This document shows, piece by piece, positions 32,885 through 44,199 of a stretch of DNA of 64,000 nucleotides (positions are counted from its first letter, which is position 1; every line of letters starts with the position of its first letter). A program made the translations under genes and the position numbers. The notes under the pieces are model-generated. The model saw only the letters and a program-made list of their open reading frames with translations. It was not told the DNA's origin and made no database searches. Origin of the DNA: Eulemur rufifrons (taxonomy: Eukaryota > Chordata > Mammalia > Primates > Lemuridae); assembly GCF_041146395.1 (NCBI RefSeq), contig NC_090990.1, positions 43,906,001-43,970,000 on the forward strand. The letters are read 5' to 3'.

Positions 32885-33034
32885 GGGGAGGCTGGGAGCC
32901 GGCCACACCCCGGGCTCGGCTGGGACTCGGGCCGAAAGAAGGAGCAGGGGAAGAAACGCAGGCTCTGCCCGTCAGGGTGCCCGCTCACTAGCACCCTTAT
33001 GCATTGATCCCCCAGCACGTGGCAGGCCGTAGAC

Positions 33035-33180
33035 AATCGCAGCCCTGCAGGGAGTATTCATTCTTCCCATTTTATGGACGGCAGACTGAGGCTCGGCAGG
33101 GTTAAATGGCTTGACCAAGGTCCCACAGGCAAAAATACAGCAGAACAAGAAATCCTAAACCAGTATGTCTGGCTGCAAAA
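33035..33180 (-). repeat. MIR-family SINE fragment
   Basis: 'cccattttatggacggcagactgaggctcggcagggttaaatggcttgaccaaggtcccacagg' is MIR in reverse, with CpG-rich drift. Confidence 0.8.
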
Positions 33181-33990
33181 CCCCGTTTTTGCCCTCCCCA
33201 CCTGTCATCAGTGAGATTGTAAAGCTACTAAAGGGGAAAAATAACATATATGTGTCCGCGAGTCGCAGATTAACAGAGCAACGGGAGCGCAAAGCGACGC
33301 TCCAGAGCTTCCTTCGTTGTGTCAAACAGGGGGACTCGAACCACAGGATGAACCGCAGGTTAATTTTCCTGGGTGACAATTTTGCTCCTTTTTAAATTAA
33401 AAAGTATAGATTCTTATGAAAACAAATAGTAATGGGGAAGGGTATAAAAATCTCAAAATTATTTTAGATGGAAACAGGAGACTTCAAAGAATTTTCGAGC
33501 TGTTTCCACACCCTTCTCTCGATTGTGCCTAAACATTCTTGACGCCAGTGCACAGACGGGTAAACTGAGGCCCAGACGAGTCCCACCGAACGCAAGGCGG
33601 AGCGGGTGGAGAATGGAGATCTCCCGACTCCAGGTTCGGGTGCTTTCCGCTGGCGTAGGAGTTCCCATTTGCGAATAGGTTTCCTCGGACTGCTGCTACT
33701 GCAGATCTTTGTCACTCGGCCAAGCAAGTGCGGGCGATTCTGAGTAACCGCAGGCAAACGGCGGCGCGGCTGGGGCTGAGTGCGAAAGGGACGCGCGGGC
33801 GCCGGGCTCGGGAGGGCGACGGGCGCGGAGCCCAGGCGCCGGCCGAGGCGCGGCCCCCGCCGGGGTTCCCTCGGTGCTTCCTGCGCGTGCTCCTCCCCGC
33901 TGTCCCGCGGGGCACGCCCCTGCTCCAGGCCAGCTACCCCCATCCGTGGCCCTAGAGCCCCATCTCTAGCCCCGGGATCAATCCCCACTC

Positions 33991-34004
33991 CCAGCAGGGG
34001 GTAG
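33991..34004 (+). promoter_or_regulatory. CTCF-like site
   Basis: CCAGCAGGGGGTAG matches the CTCF core CCASYAGRKGGCRS at 13 of 14 positions, at the edge of the second CpG island. Occupancy is not shown. Confidence 0.45.
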
Positions 34005-34084
34005 GAATGCCCGCCGGGTTTGCAGGCCGGCTGGCAGAGTTTCACGTTCCAGGGGCCAGTGGCCCTCTCCTTCCGTGCGGTGGA

Positions 34085-34300
34085 CAGTCAAGTTCTTTGG
34101 CCTGGGTTCAAATCTGTACCTGACGTTTGCTAACTGTATGGCCTTGAGAAAATTACTTAACCTCTTTCGTTCTCAGTTTCTGCATCTGTAAACTGGGGGT
34201 TAGCAACGCTTACCTCATATAATTGTTGTGGGAAGTAAATGTGTACCTACCTGTAAAGGCCTAGGACACTTAAGAAAAACTAATTAAATGCTGTGTTTTG
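34085..34300 (+). repeat. MIR-family SINE, nearly full length
   Basis: 'tttggcctgggttcaaatctg' through 'ttaacctctttcgttctcagtttctgcatctgtaaactgggggtta' to 'aaaggcctaggacact'. Confidence 0.88.
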
Positions 34301-34484
34301 CTATTATTGTTAGGCAGGCCTGGGTAGGAATCCCAGTTAGGCCAATTAAGAACTGGATAACCAGGCAGGTGTACTTTCTTCGGTTTCCCCACCTGGAAAA
34401 GGGAGTTTCATTGCACTTTACATCACAGGGTGGTGGTGAGGATAGATTGAGCTCTATCCTCATTGATGTTTGCATCCTTTACTG

Positions 34485-34710
34485 CTTGCTAGCACTGCCT
34501 TAAGCACTTTACACTTATTAGTGCATTTAATTCTACAATTACAGTATGAGGGAGGTATTATGAGTGTCCCAATTCACCAGTAGGAAATTGAGGCACAAAG
34601 AGGTTAAAATGATTTACTTAAGGCCACACAGCTACCAAGAAGAAGGATTTGAATCCACAAAATCTGCCTCCCTACTCCTTGTTCCAATCCCTGCAGGGTG
34701 CATCAGGCAC
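34485..34710 (-). repeat. MIR-family SINE, nearly full length
   Basis: 'ctagcactgccttaagcactttacacttattag' to 'ggccacacagctaccaagaagaaggatttgaatcc'. Confidence 0.88.
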
Positions 34711-34849
34711 TATGCTGGGCAGTGGGGATGCAGCCAGGAATGACACCACACACAGCCACCTCCTCAACAAAGGTGGCACCTCCTTTTTGAGTTTATTGGC
34801 ATTTCTTACATATGATTAAGCATTGCATGCACTTTCTTATATTTTATAT

Positions 34850-35735
34850 AATAAGGTGCTTCACACACAGTAGGTATTCACTATTGTTAGTTTCCCTCTT
34901 CCTGTATTTTTTGGAGTCCAGTTACAAGCGCTCACGTGGAGTGTGGAGGTTGTGTTTTATTCAGGTGATAGAGCACTTGGTGTCCAGTAGGTGCTCCATA
35001 CACCTGAGTTCCCTCTTCCCTATACTTAGTGATCGTCCAGTTAAATAGACTAAAACAGCTCATGCTTAAGGTTTAGACCTTTTAATAATAGTAATTGCTT
35101 CTGCCTCTGAGAATTACTGTGGGGTTCCCAGAACTCAGGGTGAATTTACTGTATTTATCACTTAATCATTTCCAAAACCGCTTATGACTACAGCATCTTT
35201 AGTCCAAGGCCTAGAATTATCCCCCTCTTACCCTCCCTCTTTGGGGTCTCTGTGATAATTCTTGCTGTAAATGGCCAAAGCTATTAAATATCGAATGTAG
35301 ATCTTCCTCCATGCAAGTGTAAGCTGTCGTTACATTCATTGCTTAAATGTTACGATCACTTCAAGCTTGGCTATGCATTTGAAGCCTTGAGTTAAATGTG
35401 GAAAGTAAGGGGGAAAAAAATATAATGGTCGGAAATAAAAACGTGCAGTGGGTAGGTTTCCAAAGTAATAAAAAGCCACTTTAAATGTTAAAAGATTTTA
35501 AACCTTGGGTGGTTCCAGGCAGGACACCCTAAGTTCCTATCCTCTATCGTGGCTGTATTCTGAGGGTCAAAACCACCTTGAAGTAATTCAGTGAACTCAA
35601 CTGACAACAAACTATTAAATTCCTAATTTCTCCTTGTAAATGAGATAGCTGAGGAGCACACCCCGCACATGGCAGGTATTCATAGGGAAGCTATTATGGT
35701 TAGGGACAGGGATACAGATGAACAGTGGAAGATGT
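34850..35735. other. Unique sequence with L2 pieces, no gene recognised
   Basis: 34855-35010 holds two 'agtaggtattcac' or 'agtaggtgctcc' L2-like ends. 35050-35735 is AT-rich and unassigned. 35230-35400 has low-complexity-free, repeat-free sequence that could be conserved. Confidence 0.45.
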
Positions 35736-35739
35736 TATA

Positions 35740-35970
35740 CCCAGCTGACATTTATTGGGTACCTACTATGTGCCAGTTGCTTGCAAGTCTATTATTTCAA
35801 TAAATTTCACAATTAGCCTGTGAGGAATATATCATATTATAGAAGAGGAAGCTGACACTCCAAGAAGTTCATTAACTTGCCCAGGGAGTAAGTGGTAGAG
35901 TCTGAGCTGAAATTTGGGTCTTCTGACTCCAAGGTCAGTAGTATCTGATTCACTGCACCTCCCTGCTTTT
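35740..35970 (-). repeat. MIR-family SINE
   Basis: 'gacatttattgggtacctactatgtgccagttg' to 'gaagttcattaacttgcccaggg' and 'ctgactccaaggtcagtag'. Confidence 0.88.
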
Positions 35971-36399
35971 TCCAGATGTCGGTCATCTCAGAGGTGGAGG
36001 TGAGAATCAGAGGGCGCTTCAAGATCACCTCAGCCAAGGCTTCTCTACCTCTTTTATAATCCAGGTCACTCTTAATAAACACAAAAACCGCACACCCTCG
36101 TTTAGTGAGTTTCAAATTCAAAATAAATGAAACATCATGATTCAAAACAAAGCAAGGGAACAACATCTTGAGTATTTTGTTTTTAAACAAAACAAGTCTC
36201 CCCAGAGCTTCCACTCCACACCTCCACTGACTCCCTTGGAGAGCTGCCGAACTTCTGCCCCCTCTTCCTCATCATTGGTATCAGAGTGGGGGAAATGAGC
36301 CCAGAGAGCACTGACTCACTGGTGACGGGGTCAGCTCTTGAACTCAGGTCTGCCTGACTGGTCTGTTTTGCACCCTGCTTATCTCTCAGCCTGGTCTCT

Positions 36400-36845
36400 C
36401 ACCTTACTGTAGCTCAGGTCCACACTTCAGACTGACTTTATCACCTCTAGTTTCCAGAATGTGTCATCCTCCAGCCAGGCCTGTGCTCAGGCTGGTCCTA
36501 TGCATGAAGTGCCTTCACTGGTTCTCCTCCGTTTGCCAGGTGAGCCCCTGGACGGCAGGATTCAGCTGAAATGCGGCTTCCTCCAGGGAGCTTTCTCTGG
36601 ACTCCTACCTATATTCAAATGAAGGGGACTGATTCCTCTTGTCCATGTCAAATTATCTTTTGGCACTTGCTAACACTTAATGCTTGAAGTGTGTTTACAA
36701 GTCTCTCTCTCAATCATCTATGGCCTCTCACCTTTGAGCATCTCACTACTGCCTCTATCAAAATAATAGTGGTTGGAGTGGACCACATATTTGTATTCTT
36801 TCAAGAGTGCCTGGCATTTAGCAAGCACGCAGTAAATGTGTATGA
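36400..36845 (+). repeat. L2 LINE 3' region
   Basis: 'catgaagtgccttcactggttctcctcc', then 'gcggcttcctccagggagctttctctgg', then the end 'gtgcctggcatttagcaagcacgcagtaaatg'. Confidence 0.72.
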
Positions 36846-36848
36846 AAT

Positions 36849-36874
36849 ACACACACACACACACACACACACAC
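36849..36874. repeat. (AC)n microsatellite
   Basis: Thirteen AC units. Confidence 0.95.
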
Positions 36875-37149
36875 AATGCCACTGTCAGATTATTTCATTT
36901 TAATAGCCTTGAGTCTTTATGCAGGCTGTAAACTCTCATGAACAACTGTCCTCTGTTGGAGCAATAGGGAGCCACTGCATGTTTTTGAGGTAGAGAGTTC
37001 CTTGATCCCACAGGTAACATAGAGACTTCCTCATGGGATTAAAGCTGCGGATCTAGTTTTCAAGCTTTTGATATCTTTCTCTGGAAAGGTGTGATTTCAT
37101 AAATAAGAGGCTGGGGAGGAGAAGTTTTATTCCTTCATTTGTGGTTTAC

Positions 37150-37530
37150 TCAAAAAATGTATCAGGTGCCTGATACATTTTGGGTACTATGGATATAACA
37201 GTGAACTAGGCAGACAAAATATCTCTTCTCATGAAGTTTACATTCTCCTGAAGGAGGAAAACAATAAATAAGTAAACAAGAAATATATCAGTTTGGATAG
37301 TAAAAAATATTAATGATATGAAGAAAGATAAAGACTATAAAAAGACAGATGAGTGGGGGATGGACAGATCGATTTAGATGACTGAGTCAGGAAAGATGAT
37401 TTGAGGAAGTGGCCTTGGGAGCCCTGAATGCAGTGAGGGAGGGAGCTGGGTCAAGGTCTGGAGGAATTGTATTCCAAGCAGATAGAACAGCAAGTGCAAA
37501 GGCCCTGAGGTGAGAACAAGCTGGGCAAGA
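37150..37530 (+). repeat. Unnamed mammalian interspersed repeat ('tgtgcaaaggcc' family)
   Basis: 'ttttgggtactatggatataacagtgaactaggcagac', 'atgaagtttacattctcctgaagg', then 'ccaagcagatagaacagcaagtgcaaaggccctgagg'. Same order as the other copies, including the 5' part that they lack. Confidence 0.62.
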
Positions 37531-37534
37531 GAAC

Positions 37535-38385
37535 TAGAGGAACAGCAAGGTGACTGAAATGACAGCACAGACAGTGACTGGGGTAGATCCCAGGTTGCTT
37601 CCCACAGCAACTACTGGAGTCAGACAATAATTTGGTAGGTGTGATAAAATCAGCCCATACAGCTGGTTCTAAGTTCAACCCAGCTGTGAATGAGTGAGTG
37701 AATGGAGCATGGGCTCCATCGGAGTATTCAGCCAAGAAATTGGGCTGTTTCACTTGATCAGACTCTTATTTGCTTTTGGTCCGCAACAAAACGATGGCTT
37801 GTGGAACATAATATAAGAACAATATGATGAATTGAAATGATCAAAATAGAATAAAACCAGAGTGAGTTTTTAAGTATAAAATAGGTGGCATTTTGGTGTT
37901 TATTCTTTTAAAAGGAATCTGTCGAATCCATCCTAAGATTGTTTTAACTGAAATGTAAAAGTTACTTTCACTCTAGTTTGGGGGCTGGCACTAAGATGCC
38001 TCTTGCAGAGGGTGGCTTCAGCTTGATTCTGCTGGGGTGCTCTGGAGTGTGGGGCACAGCTCAGTCGTCCCCACTCAAGGCTAGGGAGCCACAGCACCTG
38101 ACAGGCCTCCCTAGAGCAGCTGCTGGCACTGGCCATCGAAGGCACAGCAGGGCTCCCACCGCCCCAACAGTAAAGAGGAATCCCCCTGACATCTGAGTGG
38201 AACAATGACATTATCTGATGCAATAAGGCAGAATCAAAGGGGATAAACTGGAGATTCTCTTGCCCCAGGGCTTCCTTGTGCATTTTATGATTATAGGACC
38301 CAGGACAGTTACAGGATAGCCAGGGCCTCTTGGTCTTGCTCTTTTTCAGCCTTCAGGGTAAATAAATATACAGTTTACTCCAAGG
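37535..38385. other. Unique sequence, no gene recognised
   Basis: Frames of 72-116 codons at 37451-38283 have no recognisable domain, and opposite-strand frames mirror each other. No repeat assigned. Confidence 0.45.
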
Positions 38386-38389
38386 GCAG

Positions 38390-38525
38390 GGAAGCAGTGT
38401 GAAGGCAGAACCTAGATTCAGATTCTGGCTTCGTTTTCAGCTCTGTGGGAAGCTGTGTGACCTTTGGCACATTGCTTAACCTCTCTGGGCTTCAGGTTTC
38501 TCTCCTGGAACACTTAATAGTTCCC
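38390..38525 (+). repeat. MIR-family SINE fragment
   Basis: 'ggaagctgtgtgacctttggcacattgcttaacctctctgggcttcagg'. Confidence 0.88.
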
Positions 38526-39060
38526 AGGTGGAGACTTTCCCCACCACACTGTCTGTCTTTCTGCAATGTCCCCGAAGCAATGAAGATGGTAACTTCTGTG
38601 TTTCAGGAACCAAACTAATTCTGGTTGGACAGTACTAATTGATGTTCTTGCTCTGTAAGTCACTCAGGCTTTACTTTGCTTGTTTTATTTCTTGTAATTG
38701 TAGGGTCTTGATATAGAAACCTTGAAATTCATTTGCAGAAGAGCAGTTTTATACCTTTCTTTAGAATCAGAGAGGAACTTTCAAAAGGGTGGGAAAAGGG
38801 AAAAATGTATAATCCAGGTTTATTTAAGATGCAATTAATTATGTTGGGGGTAAGGTCGACTATTTGATCATTCTTTGCCTTTCATTGGTAAAGCAGACTT
38901 GAGTGTCTAAAACAGTTGCAGTTTAATATCAAGATCTGGTGGTGGCATTAGTGGGAGATCTGAGAGCTATTAAGGGAAGGGGGGCCTTTTAGGGACAGCC
39001 CATTGCCCAAGTTTGGTGATGAATGACTAAGTGGATAATTTGTTCCATGTCATATGATAG
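38526..39060. other. Unique sequence, no gene recognised
   Basis: AT-rich, repeat-free by eye. 'accaaactaattctggttgg' and 'gtactaattgatg' (38607-38643) contain paired TAATT cores. Confidence 0.4.
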
Positions 39061-39064
39061 AGAG

Positions 39065-39450
39065 GAAAAGTGTGTGCTCATCCTAGAGCTGGAGTTCTAG
39101 TCCAAGTTCCACCACTTGGGTATGTCCCTTACTCTCTCTGAATCCCATTTGTTTGTCTGCAAAGTGGGGAGAGTCAGGTTTGCCCAGCCTACCTCCTTGG
39201 GTCGTCTTAAGACTCGGATGCAAAACAAATGTACTTGTTTATTACATGTGATAATGCATGGGGTCATTGTGCTAAAGTCACTCCAGACTCTGCATCTCAC
39301 TAGAGCGGTCTCAGGAAAATCATGTAACGTCACTGAAACCTCCATATTTTCATTGGTAAATGGAAATAATTTCTGTCTTGCTAAATTTGTAGGGATTCAA
39401 TGAGATAAGGGATGAGAAAGCATCTTGTAAATTGTAAAGCACCAAAAACA
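39065..39450 (+). repeat. MIR-family SINE sequences
   Basis: Two adjacent MIR-type pieces: 'ctagtccaagttccaccacttggg...ctctctgaatcccatttg' and 'agagcggtctcaggaaaatcatgtaacg...attttcattggtaaatgg'. Confidence 0.65.
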
Positions 39451-40049
39451 ACAAAAAAGGATCATTGTTTTTGTCTTCCTTGTCCTATTGGTCATTATTA
39501 TACTCCCTAGACCCTGAGCGGACCTCATGGGTGGCCGTGATCACTCCCTCTGCATTAGGGTGCTGCCGTGGCCAAAGCATAGGCTTCTGAGAAGGAGGGG
39601 CCTCTTTTCAAGTCCCTGCAACTAGCTGCCCTGTGAGCCTGGGCGAGTCACTCACCTGTCTGAGCACTATCTGAGAACTCAGAACAGTGAGATCCATCTC
39701 AGAGGTGTTTGTGGTAAGGCTCAAGCAGGAGAGCACGTGTTTGGTATCCAAAACAGCATCTGGTGTAAGTTCAATCAGTGCTAATTACTTCTCTTGCCAA
39801 CTCTCCTCCCTCCTTGGATCTTAAAGCAGTGATAGTTGGGGTTTGGTGTGTTTTATTCCTAAAACTGCTTGTCACATGCTAAACTGAATCATGCTGAGTT
39901 ACATGAGTTGCTTTCTCCGTTAGGCTGTGAACTCCTTAAGAAAAGGATGTGTGGCTTGCAATTCTAGCCCCTGGTGCTGAGCAGACATGCTGTTCTAAGC
40001 ACAGGGCTCAGGGCTCACAGAGGGGAGGTGGTGAGCACAGGAGAATGAA

Positions 40050-40275
40050 CATAATCTCTGGGCTACACAGATCTGGGTTTGAATTTCCTTCTAATACTTC
40101 CTTGTGGTAGGACCCTAGACAAATCATCTAATGACTCTGAGACTCCGTTTCTTCATTTGACAAATAACCAAATAGAGATGCGTAGATGCATATGTTTAAG
40201 AGTCGTTGGGAAGAATAGAGATAATGCTTGTAAAATGGCCAGCATGCTACCTGGCACATAATATGTCTTAGTGAG
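40050..40275 (+). repeat. MIR-family SINE
   Basis: 'ctctgggctacacagatctgggtttgaatttcc' to 'ctctgagactccgtttcttcatttgacaaa' and 'gctacctggcacataatatg'. Confidence 0.85.
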
Positions 40276-40289
40276 TAACTGTTGACTGA

Positions 40290-41335
40290 CTAAAGCCTCC
40301 GCCCAATGTTCCATTCTATCACGGATAGCATGGTCTTTTCCTGGACAGCAGAAATTGAGAAGTGCCCACAGGAGTGGCATACCAAGTGGTGAGAGGGAGG
40401 GATATTTGCCCTGGTGGGGGGGGAAATATTTTATCCCTGACATTGTTCAGAATTGCCTGCATGTGGTGACAATTAACAAAGAGACTGACTTATTAAATTT
40501 CATTTTTTTTTTTTTTTAGGTGGGCTACAGAAAATGCACTCCCTTCTAATCTGCCTCCAGGTGGACTGCTCCCTACCTCCCCACCCTTGGTTCACCGCAG
40601 CTCACAGGCAGGGGCAGGGGGTAGGGTGGGGCACATGGGGCGCTGTAATTATAAGGCAGTGAGATAACTGCGAGTGGAGATGGGTCCATGGCTCTGTAGG
40701 AGCCCTGAAACCAAAGCCACCCACTCGTCCTGGTGTGGGGGCCAGGATTTGGGGACACCACTGCCGGACAGGCTCTCAGGGAGGAATCTTTCAACTGGCC
40801 GTGCAGGCAGCACAGGACCACGCCAAACAGGGAGGAGGAAGGGGCCCGTCAGGCACAGAGGTTGCACACTGCATACCGTATTCTGGGAAGGTTAAGCAGG
40901 AGAGTTTGGTTGGGGCAGAACTAACAGGGCACATTACTTATATTTAAAAATCTCCCAGGGAATGACTTTGAAGTCCCACTTTGTTGCAGGTTCTGAAAAA
41001 GATTCCAGCCCGCCCATCTGTTGTTCTCTGAATCCAGGGCTTGGTAGAACCCTGTCTTGGCCCACAGCCATTAGGATATTTCTCAGGGAAAGCCCTTGGA
41101 CCAATAAGTCTATTTATTCTTTTCTTTGGAAACTATGGTGCTGTCTGTGAAAACAAAGGGATTTGGATTCTGTTCAGGAAAAATGTAACTTGCAAACAAA
41201 TAGCCTTGGAAAATCAGTGCCTCACCCTCAGTGCCTGGGTCAGGCTCAGGGAGAGCCCCTTCTGCTGCTTTCTTGCTGGAGGGCACCTCCTTTTCCTCTT
41301 CTGTGTGTTGTCCTGGGGCCAAAGGGCAGTGCCCG
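40290..41335. other. Mostly unique sequence, no gene recognised
   Basis: A poly-T run at 40503-40519 stands alone. The three overlapping frames at 40573-40947 are composition artefacts. No repeat or RNA gene recognised. Confidence 0.45.
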
Positions 41336-41339
41336 CCTC

Positions 41340-41860
41340 CTTGCCTTACCCTTCCCAGCTGCTCAGGCTCCAGGTCTTTGCAAATGCTCTTGCCCTGCCT
41401 GGAATGTTCTTCCTCCCTGTCTGGGAGCCCTTTCTCACTCTTAAGACCCAGCTGCAATATCTCCCTATTGGTTCTTATTTTCCCAGATGATTAGTTGCTC
41501 TGGATAATTTCAATTTTAAACACTCTTCCCTTTTTTCAGATAACAACCCCTGATTTTATTTTTTAAAACTATAATAATAAAAATGACTGCCAATTCTTAA
41601 GCTCTTTCTATGAGCCAGGCAGTGTGGTATGTAATGTTATCCACTTCCTATGCAATGTGTTTAGAATGGAAAATGGAATATAGGAAGTGCTCAATAAATG
41701 TTGTTTATTATTATCCTTATTAGTTATCTTAATTCTCTCATAGCACTTGCAGCAAATACGATTTGTTCTGTGAATTATTTGAATCATGTTATATGTCTGT
41801 GAGCTCCTTGAGGGCAGGAACTGAGTCTTTTACCTCTGGTATCTGTGAGCACATGAATAT
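41340..41860 (+). repeat. L2 LINE and MIR fragments
   Basis: 'tctttgcaaatgctcttgccctgcctggaatgttcttcc' and 'cactcttaagacccagctgcaatatctcc' are L2. 41590-41710 is a MIR-like end. 41790-41850 ('gtgagctccttgagggcaggaactgagtc') is L2 again. Confidence 0.7.
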
Positions 41861-41999
41861 CCCAAGAGAGCATTTAGGCTTTGAAGCTGGTGACTGAGTG
41901 AAGAGGTTTATCTCAAGAGTTAGCAAATCAATTTGGAGTAGCTATAACCTAAAGAATATATTAACAGGACTGGGAATCAGAAGATCTAGGCTGAATTCT

Positions 42000-42195
42000 G
42001 TTACAACTAACTACTATCTTTGTGACTTGGGCAGATTAGCCAATCCTGTCCGAACCTCAAACACCTATTTTCCAAAATGAGGATAATATTCCTTACCTTG
42101 CCTTCCTCACAGGTTTCCCTTGAGCATCAAATGAGCTCACACAGGGGAGAGGTTTGTGAATTATAAAACACTTTACACATGTGCAATATTATTAT
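42000..42195 (+). repeat. MIR-family SINE
   Basis: 'tttgtgacttgggcagattagcc' then 'caaaatgaggataatattccttaccttgcc' and 'tttacacatgtgcaatattattatta'. Confidence 0.8.
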
Positions 42196-42199
42196 TAGA

Positions 42200-43015
42200 C
42201 TCCGTTCCACCCCCATCGCCATCACCACCATACTTGTGAGAACACAAGCTCACAGGTAGCTCTAGTTGGATAAATGTCAATATGTCATTTTCACATCTTC
42301 ACAGTGTTCAAAAATGTAATTCCTTAATGTTTGGGGTATTCTTTCTCCTCAAAGAATACATCCAAGGTATTAGCCTCAACCATTTTAAAGAGTTTTAAAA
42401 GGCTTTTAATTTTACCACTTGCCACAGTCATGCTTTCTCTCAGGAAATGTCTTATAAGAATTGTAATCAATCATAATATTTGTTGTTTGATGTTATTTAA
42501 TTTAAGGAGGGAGATGCCAGGGGATATAAGAAGGGACATGGTCTTACTCTCAAGGAGCTGACAGGCCAGTTTGGTAACCAGGGTTAAGTCCTAGACTTGT
42601 GGACAAAGTCATGATATGGAAAGGAGAGACTCCTTTGTGTCGAGATAGTTTGTGAAGGTCTCAGAGAGAAATTGGGCCTGTTTTAAGCCTTAAAGAAGGA
42701 CTGATGTAACACTTTCCTGTTTAGCAGGATTATTAATCTCTTTAGTTTTAGGTGGAATTGGAGGAAGATGTGAGAAATTCCAGTAATTTACTCATGGACA
42801 TATGTCTGAATCCAAACAACTGCTAATAATCTGTGGCTTATGCTTTCATGATGAGAAAAATAAAATCTCTACTTTTTTTTTCAGCTGTGATGTAGTTGTA
42901 TTAAAAGATGTCAGAAAGAAAGCTGTTTATAGACAATTGTAACTCTCTAGCTTCAGCATAATGATAACAACAACAGGTGCTCCTCAATCAGTAAGGCCAA
43001 TGAACGGTACTGAGA
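42200..43015. other. Unique sequence, no gene recognised
   Basis: AT-rich, with short frames only. 42520-42700 has words of the 'tgtgcaaaggcc' family ('cttactctcaaggagctgacagg'). Otherwise unassigned. Confidence 0.45.
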
Positions 43016-43019
43016 GTAT

Positions 43020-43430
43020 AAGATGATACTAATAATAACTCAAAGAAGAAATTTTTAAAAATATACAATTGTAAACTATTTGGGGAAAAAAAGAATATGA
43101 GAACACTATATATATAAAATATATGCAGTGCAGCCAAAGCCATAGTTAGAGGTAAATTCATAGCTTTTGTTTGTACTTAAAAATAAGAATAAATAAAAAG
43201 AAAACAACTAAATGTCTAGCCTAAAAATTTGGAAAATGAGCAGTGAAACAAAACCAAGAAAAGCAAGACAGTAAAAAAAAATTACAAGGATAATAAGTGA
43301 GTTAGAAAATCAACAAAGTAGTAGAATTCATAAGTAAATTCATGAGCTGGTTCTTTGGGGGGAAAAGTAAAATAGGCAAACCTCTAGAAAACCCACTCAA
43401 GAAGATGGAGAAAAAAATGAAGTAATCGAT
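43020..43430 (+). mobile_element. Old L1 LINE ORF2 fragment
   Basis: 'gcagtgcagccaaagccatagttagaggtaaattcatagc' then 'tgagctggttctttggggggaaa' and 'ggcaaacctctagaaaacc' follow the order of the L1 ORF2 endonuclease-to-RT linker region. Frameshifts and stops throughout mean no coding capacity. Both ends are truncated. Confidence 0.85.
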
Positions 43431-43439
43431 ATCTGAAAA

Positions 43440-43640
43440 ATGTGTATCATTTGTAAAACACTTTGCCATTTCTTATCACTCTTGGTCCCTAAACTAATCC
43501 TACGTGTTATATATTTGTATCCCTATTTTGCTAGTGATCAAGCTGAGGATCAAAGAAATAAGGTTACTTTTTAGGATCATACAACTGTGAGTAGTAAAAT
43601 AGTGATTTGAACTCAGGTTCAACTAACTTTGTTAATATTC
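43440..43640 (-). repeat. MIR-family SINE
   Basis: 'catttgtaaaacactttgccatttc' to 'aagaaataaggttactttttaggatcatacaactgtg' in reverse MIR order. Confidence 0.65.
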
Positions 43641-43701
43641 TTCAAATAATCTCATGGCATTTTTTCAGGATAAATATAAAAAAGGAAGAGTGAAGCATTT
43701 A

Positions 43702-44190
43702 ATCTGTTTATTAGTTTTCTGGGGCTGCCATAACAAATTACCACAAATCAGGTGGCATAGAACAACAGAAGTTTATTCTCTCACATTTCTGGAGGCTAGA
43801 GGCTGAAATCAAAGTGTCAGCAGGGCTATTCTCTCTAAAGGCGCAGGGCTATTCTCTCTAAAGGCGCTAAGGGAGAATCTCTCCTTGTCTCTTTCTAGCT
43901 TCTGGTGGCTGCTGGCAATCCTTGGCATTCCTTGGCTTACAGCTGCAGCACTCTGATCTCTGCCTACATCATCATGTGGTGTTCTCCCGGTGTGCCTTCA
44001 CATTGTCTTCCATCTGTATATATGTCTCTTCTGTTTACTCCTCTTATATGGCCCACCCTAATCCAGTAGGACCTCACCTTAACTTATTTAATTATATCTG
44101 CAATGACCATTTCCAAATAAGGTTACACTGGAGGATTCAGGTGGACATGGATTTTCGGGGGACAATATTCAACTCAATAAAATGTTATTT
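43702..44190 (-). mobile_element. MLT1-type MaLR LTR
   Basis: 'ttttctggggctgccataacaaattaccacaaatcaggtggc' is the 3' end in reverse. The body holds 'tggcccaccctaatccagtaggacctcacc', and the 5' end 'gaccatttccaaataaggttacactggaggattcagg'. It contains a perfect 23-base tandem duplication. Confidence 0.9.
43820..43865 (+). repeat. Perfect 23-base tandem duplication
   Basis: GCAGGGCTATTCTCTCTAAA plus GGC occurs twice with no gap and no mismatch, inside the MLT1 LTR. Confidence 0.95.
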
Positions 44191-44199
44191 CTTATGATT

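Larger units (their letters stand above)
31840..34080. other. Second CpG island cluster, gene unknown
   Basis: CpG-dense blocks lie at about 31840-32130, 32460-32960, 33240-33310 and 33560-34080. They are separated by a MIR (about 32225-32415) and by old-repeat pieces. The strongest block has a match to the NRF1 box and several GC boxes. A TATA-like GGTATAAAAAT lies at 33441-33451. The frames of up to 193 codons here are Arg-, Pro- and Gly-rich and overlap on both strands, so I attribute them to base composition. It could be an alternative promoter of the JUN-divergent lncRNA, a separate lncRNA promoter, or a CpG-island enhancer. Confidence 0.75.

Noticed and set aside
33464..34045. 193-codon minus-strand frame in the second CpG island
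   Set aside because: Arg/Pro-rich, includes a reverse MIR piece, overlaps frames on the opposite strand, and has no domain.
41041..41490. 149-codon plus-strand frame
   Set aside because: Its second half is L2 3' sequence. There is no conserved reverse-transcriptase block.
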